A DNA stretch of 8,044 nt from an uncultured Clostridia bacterium (GTDB lineage Bacteria; Bacillota; Clostridia; Christensenellales; UBA3700): the NCBI GenBank assembly GCA_947176115.1, contig CAMWPK010000063.1, forward strand, positions 1 to 8,044. The letters are read 5' to 3'. The notes beneath the pieces are model-generated. The model had not been told where the DNA came from, searched no databases, and saw nothing but the letters and a program-made list of their open reading frames with translations. Of this stretch, positions 4,431 through 8,044 are shown piece by piece (positions within the stretch are counted from its first letter, which is position 1; each line of letters starts with the position of its first letter). The position numbers and the translations under genes were made by a program.

Positions 4431-7400
4431 TTACACTGCCGGTTCGGCTTGCTTTACCGCATCAGCTAGATTAACTGCAACTACCTTAGATACGCCCTTT
4501 TCCTGCATGGTTACGCCGTACAATCTATCGGCAAGTTCCATTGTAGGCTTACGGTGAGTAATGACGATAAATTGAGTTTCGTCACTAAATCTCTTGAGGT
4601 ATTGAGCGAATACGCCTACGTTACCGTCGTCGAGCGCGGCTTCTACCTCGTCGAGAATACAGAAAGGCATTGCTTTCATTCTCAATATGGCAAACAGAAT
4701 TGCCATAGCCGTAAGCGCCGTTTCGCCACCGCTCAAAAGCGTGATTGACTGCAATTTCTTACCCGGAGGCTCTGCCAATATCTCGATACCTGCATCGAGC
4801 TCCGACTGTCCCTCTTCAGTAGGCAATATTACGAGTTTACCGCTACCGCCACCAAAGAGTTCTTTGAATATGACTTCGAAGTTCTTGCTTATCTTTGTAA
4901 ATTCAGTGTTAAATTGATCAAGAATTTGCTTGGATAATTGCGCTACAATCTTCGTCAAGTCATTATAAGTATTCTCAAGGTCGGTGATTTGCGCTACGTA
5001 AGTTTGGTACGTTTCGTCCACCGTCTTAAAGTCTTGGATAGCATCCACGTTGACGTTGCCGATTTCCTTAATAGACTTGTTGAGTTGACGTATTTCCTGC
5101 TTAACGGTAGTAATATCGAACTCTTCAAAACGCAGTGGCAACGCCGATTCATAGTCAAGATCGTATTCTTCTTTCATCTTGGCTTGCATAGCGGTCATCG
5201 TATCCTCAACTCTTTGGAGTTCGTTTTCGCACTTAACCTTGTTCTCATTGATAGTCATAAGAGCTTTGCCCGCATTGTCCTTTCTCTCTACAAGTTCGCT
5301 TATAAGTTCGTTGAGTTTCTTTTTGTATTCGTCAGCCTCAGCGACTTGCGCGTTGATCTCTTCAAGTTGTTTTTGATACTTTTCAGGGAGTTCTACGCTC
5401 TTATCTTCCGTCATTCTGGCAATAATCTCTTGCAAATTGGCAAGATTGGCGCGCTGTGAAGAATTCTCCTCGGTGAGATTCTCAATCTCGCCCTTAAGTC
5501 TTGCTATATTCTCTAAGTCGTTGTCAATAGTAGCCTGCAACTTAGCGCAACTCTCTCTCAACTGCGTGAGTTTCTCGTTAAGTTGATCTCTCAGACGGTT
5601 TTTCTCTTCATATTCTTCTCTCGTCTTTGAAGCCAAAGAATCAACGTTGAGTTTTGCCACGCTAAAATCTTTTCCCTTTTCGCCGAGAATTTGCAATGCA
5701 TTGTCAATATTAGTCAAACGCTCCTCAAATTCTCTCTTGGAAGACTTTCTTTCGTTCAAAGACGTCAAGATAGCATTGATATTTGTCACGACCTTATCAA
5801 GTCTTCCGTTTTCCGTAGCAACAGACACTTGGAAATTCTTGATTTCTTCGGTGTATCCCTCCAACTGTTCTTCATAATCGGCAAGGTCGCCGTCGTCGGA
5901 AGACAATCTCTTTTCGAGCTTAGCCTTTTCGCCAATCAACTTCTGCAAAAGTTTTTCATTGTCCTCGATAATTCTCTCGTAAGACAACGCCTTGGTCGTA
6001 TTGCCTCTTCTCGAACCGCCGGTAATTGCGCCGGTCGTACTCAACAAATCGCCCTGAAGCGTGACTATTTTTACAGAGTATCTGTACTTTCTTGCAATCG
6101 CAACAGCATTGTCCATTGTATCGACGATAAGCGTTCCGCCAAGCAAGTTGGAGAATACGTTGTCATACTTCTTATCGTAGCTAACAAGTTGGTCGGCAAG
6201 ACCGATACAACCTCTTTCTCTCAATATACCGCTGTACTCTCTTGGCAAATCTCTTCTCTTAACGCTGGTAAGAGGTAAGAAAGTCAATCTGCCGTACTGT
6301 CTTTCTTTCAAATAATTGATGACGTATTTTGCGTCGTCTTCGTCCTCGACTACGATATTTTGAATACCGCCACCCAAAGCGACTTCAATAGCCGTTTCGT
6401 ACTCTTTAGGCACTTTGACAAGGTCTACGACTACACCCAAAACTCTGTCTTTAAGTTCTCTGTCGTACTCTCTGTCGCCCATCAAACTCTTGACTGCGCT
6501 GTTGAATGCGCCGTAATCTTTCTTAAAATTCTTATACGTTTCGATCTGCTGTCTGCAAGCCGAAATACGGATATTTATGTCGCCCAAGCTACTTCTGGCA
6601 AGGTCTTGTTCTTCTTTAAGTTTTTTGATTTCGCTCAAAACTTCGTTACGGCTAATTGCCATTCTGTTGAGGTCGTTTTTCTTGCTGTTGAGCGTCTTTT
6701 CGTATTCTCTTTTTTGCGCCTCGAGTTCTTGCAACTGCTTGTCATACTCGGCGATTTCAGAGTTAAGTTCTGCAATACGGTTGAGAATAAACTCTTTTTG
6801 CGTAGTCAACTTACCGATATCTACTTTGGTTTCGCCCTCTTGCGTAACGGCGTTGATAAGTTCTTGATTGGCGTTCTTTATCTTTTGATCTCTGTCTACA
6901 ATATCATTGACGATACTTACGTACTCGTTGTTGCAAGACGCGAAATCTCTGTCGGCTTCACGCTTGTCCTCGACAGCCATATTGTAATGCTCTTGCACAG
7001 TCTTGAGTTCCGCGCTTTTCTCTTCAAGCGACTTTTCGCTCTGCAAAATACGCTCTAAGCAATCTTTCTTTTGGGTATTAAGAGAATTGATTCTCTCTTG
7101 CAAATTCTTACCTTCGCCTCTGACAGCCTCAGTCTTGACGGCTATTTCGGTACGCTTATCGCGTAGCTTATCGATTTTTACGTCAACGTTGTGTAATTCG
7201 ATATTCCTTTTGTTGTATTCCAAACTCAAGTCTTCGCTTTCTTGGTACTTTTGGTTGTACTCTTCAATATAGCCTTGCAACTTGGTATTGATTCTATTCT
7301 TGTTGCTCTCGTGATTTTCAAATTGATATATGTATTCGTTGGCCTCAAGTTCTCTTAATCTATATTTCAAATTAAGGAACTGGTGCGCGTCGTTACTTTG

Positions 7401-8021
7401 GCGCTCCAAAGTATTGCGTTGTCCCTCAAGCGTATCTTTTGCAATTCTGATTTGGTCAATGTTGGCTTGAGTTTCGGCAAGTTTTCTTTCCGTCTCTTTC
7501 TTACTCTTCTTAAAGCCGAGAACGCCTGCCGCGTCTTCGAAAATGCTTCTTCTTTCTTCCGGCTTAGCATTGATAATCTCATTGATTCTACCTTGACCTA
7601 CAATGCTGTAGCCCTCTTTACCGATACCTGTATTGCGAATAATTTCCTGAATATCTTTGTATCTGCATTGCGTATGGTTGATAAAATACTCGCTGTCGCC
7701 GGAGCGGTACAACTTTCTTGTCAATATCAACTCGTCCATATCGTAATTGAATATTCTAGACGTATTATCGAAGGTCAAAGATACTTCGCAAAACGATAAT
7801 TCCTTACGAATTGCCGTACCCTTGAAAATGACGTCTTGCATATTCTTACCGCGCAAAGTCTTGGCTCTCTGTTCGCCAAGAACCCATCTTACCGCGTCAA
7901 CAACGTTGGACTTACCGCAACCGTTTGGACCTACGATAGCCGTAATACCCTCGTTGAGCGGAACGTCAATTTTGTCCGCAAACGACTTAAAGCCGAATGC
8001 TTCCATTCTTTTGAATATCAT
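4431..8021 (-). CDS. smc: Chromosome partition/condensation ATPase Smc
   Basis: Core ATPase of the Smc-ScpAB complex, which loads on DNA and extrudes loops to organise and segregate the chromosome. It is complete at 1196 aa, close to the usual 1180-1190. In order: N-terminal ATPase half with Walker A GPNGCGKS (31-38), the conserved LRG containing Arg57, and the Q-loop YSIVGQG (138-144); coiled coil from about 170 to 500; hinge of about 505-670 with GGGIQNIVVE near 550 and GGSRRGN near 670; returning coiled coil to about 1030; and the C-terminal half with signature LSGGE (1096-1100), Walker B CILDE (1121-1125), D-loop AALDD and H-loop His1156. All key residues are present. MIFKRMEAFGFKSFADK is the expected start, with GAGG (8026-8029) four bases before ATG. 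The 22 bases upstream contain TGA at 8028-8030, and another frame ends in a TGA overlapping the ATG. An upstream cotranscribed gene (rnc in many relatives) may end here, but too little is visible to call it. Confidence 0.98.
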   Translation of the reverse strand: MIFKRMEAFGFKSFADKIDVPLNEGITAIVGPNGCGKSNVVDAVRWVLGEQRAKTLRGKNMQDVIFKGTAIRKELSFCEVSLTFDNTSRIFNYDMDELILTRKLYRSGDSEYFINHTQCRYKDIQEIIRNTGIGKEGYSIVGQGRINEIINAKPEERRSIFEDAAGVLGFKKSKKETERKLAETQANIDQIRIAKDTLEGQRNTLERQSNDAHQFLNLKYRLRELEANEYIYQFENHESNKNRINTKLQGYIEEYNQKYQESEDLSLEYNKRNIELHNVDVKIDKLRDKRTEIAVKTEAVRGEGKNLQERINSLNTQKKDCLERILQSEKSLEEKSAELKTVQEHYNMAVEDKREADRDFASCNNEYVSIVNDIVDRDQKIKNANQELINAVTQEGETKVDIGKLTTQKEFILNRIAELNSEIAEYDKQLQELEAQKREYEKTLNSKKNDLNRMAISRNEVLSEIKKLKEEQDLARSSLGDINIRISACRQQIETYKNFKKDYGAFNSAVKSLMGDREYDRELKDRVLGVVVDLVKVPKEYETAIEVALGGGIQNIVVEDEDDAKYVINYLKERQYGRLTFLPLTSVKRRDLPREYSGILRERGCIGLADQLVSYDKKYDNVFSNLLGGTLIVDTMDNAVAIARKYRYSVKIVTLQGDLLSTTGAITGGSRRGNTTKALSYERIIEDNEKLLQKLIGEKAKLEKRLSSDDGDLADYEEQLEGYTEEIKNFQVSVATENGRLDKVVTNINAILTSLNERKSSKREFEERLTNIDNALQILGEKGKDFSVAKLNVDSLASKTREEYEEKNRLRDQLNEKLTQLRESCAKLQATIDNDLENIARLKGEIENLTEENSSQRANLANLQEIIARMTEDKSVELPEKYQKQLEEINAQVAEADEYKKKLNELISELVERKDNAGKALMTINENKVKCENELQRVEDTMTAMQAKMKEEYDLDYESALPLRFEEFDITTVKQEIRQLNKSIKEIGNVNVDAIQDFKTVDETYQTYVAQITDLENTYNDLTKIVAQLSKQILDQFNTEFTKISKNFEVIFKELFGGGSGKLVILPTEEGQSELDAGIEILAEPPGKKLQSITLLSGGETALTAMAILFAILRMKAMPFCILDEVEAALDDGNVGVFAQYLKRFSDETQFIVITHRKPTMELADRLYGVTMQEKGVSKVVAVNLADAVKQAEPAV

Positions 8022-8044
8022 AAAACCTCACAAATGCCGTATAG

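Noticed and set aside
6360..7058. Long open frame of 232 codons on the plus strand, opposite smc
   Set aside because: It is antisense to an intact, fully motif-supported smc coiled coil and lacks recognisable domains or a ribosome site. It is a codon-bias shadow, as are the other plus-strand frames opposite smc, ftsY, ylxM and ffh.

Overview
The window looks like a chromosomal segment from a low-GC Gram-positive bacterium (Bacillota, probably a Clostridia-like lineage). The grounds are the linkage smc - ftsY - ylxM - ffh, which is the order known in Bacillus and its relatives, the short FtsY without an acidic A domain, AGGAGG-type ribosome binding sites, and a lipobox lipoprotein. All housekeeping genes lie on the minus strand, so the biological reading order runs from high to low coordinates. 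The standard code fits, with UGA used as a stop.

Reading on the minus strand, the layout is as follows. (1) smc, complete, 4431-8021: the chromosome condensation ATPase. (2) A 347-bp non-coding gap, 4084-4430, holding a 128-bp imperfect palindrome and short dispersed repeats. (3) ftsY, 3190-4083: the SRP receptor GTPase, whose better start is a GTG 12 bp inside the longest ORF. (4) A 323-bp convergent intergenic region, 2867-3189, with two identical 15-bp palindromes (one forming the tip of a bidirectional terminator-like hairpin) and two short repeats. (5) A divergent pair: a 68-aa XRE-type regulator on the plus strand (2660-2866) and a 332-aa predicted lipoprotein on the minus strand (1561-2559). 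(6) A strong intrinsic terminator at 1513-1540. (7) A strong sigma-A type promoter at 1406-1434 driving ylxM (1040-1363) and ffh (from 1020, running off the window at base 1).

Smc handles chromosome organisation. FtsY, YlxM and Ffh form the co-translational membrane targeting machinery: Ffh binds signal sequences, FtsY docks the complex at the membrane, and YlxM is thought to bind the SRP.

The part that is not standard is the regulator/lipoprotein pair between ftsY and ylxM. Its divergent promoter region holds a perfect 18-bp palindrome and a second 18-bp site matching it at 14 of 18 positions, centred exactly 30 bp apart. The second site fills the -10/-35 spacer of the lipoprotein promoter. 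The simplest reading is a small self-contained switch, with the XRE protein repressing the lipoprotein gene and perhaps itself, inserted into an otherwise conserved cluster. The second unexplained structure is the 128-bp palindrome between smc and ftsY. I see no CRISPR array, tRNA, rRNA, transposase or phage gene.
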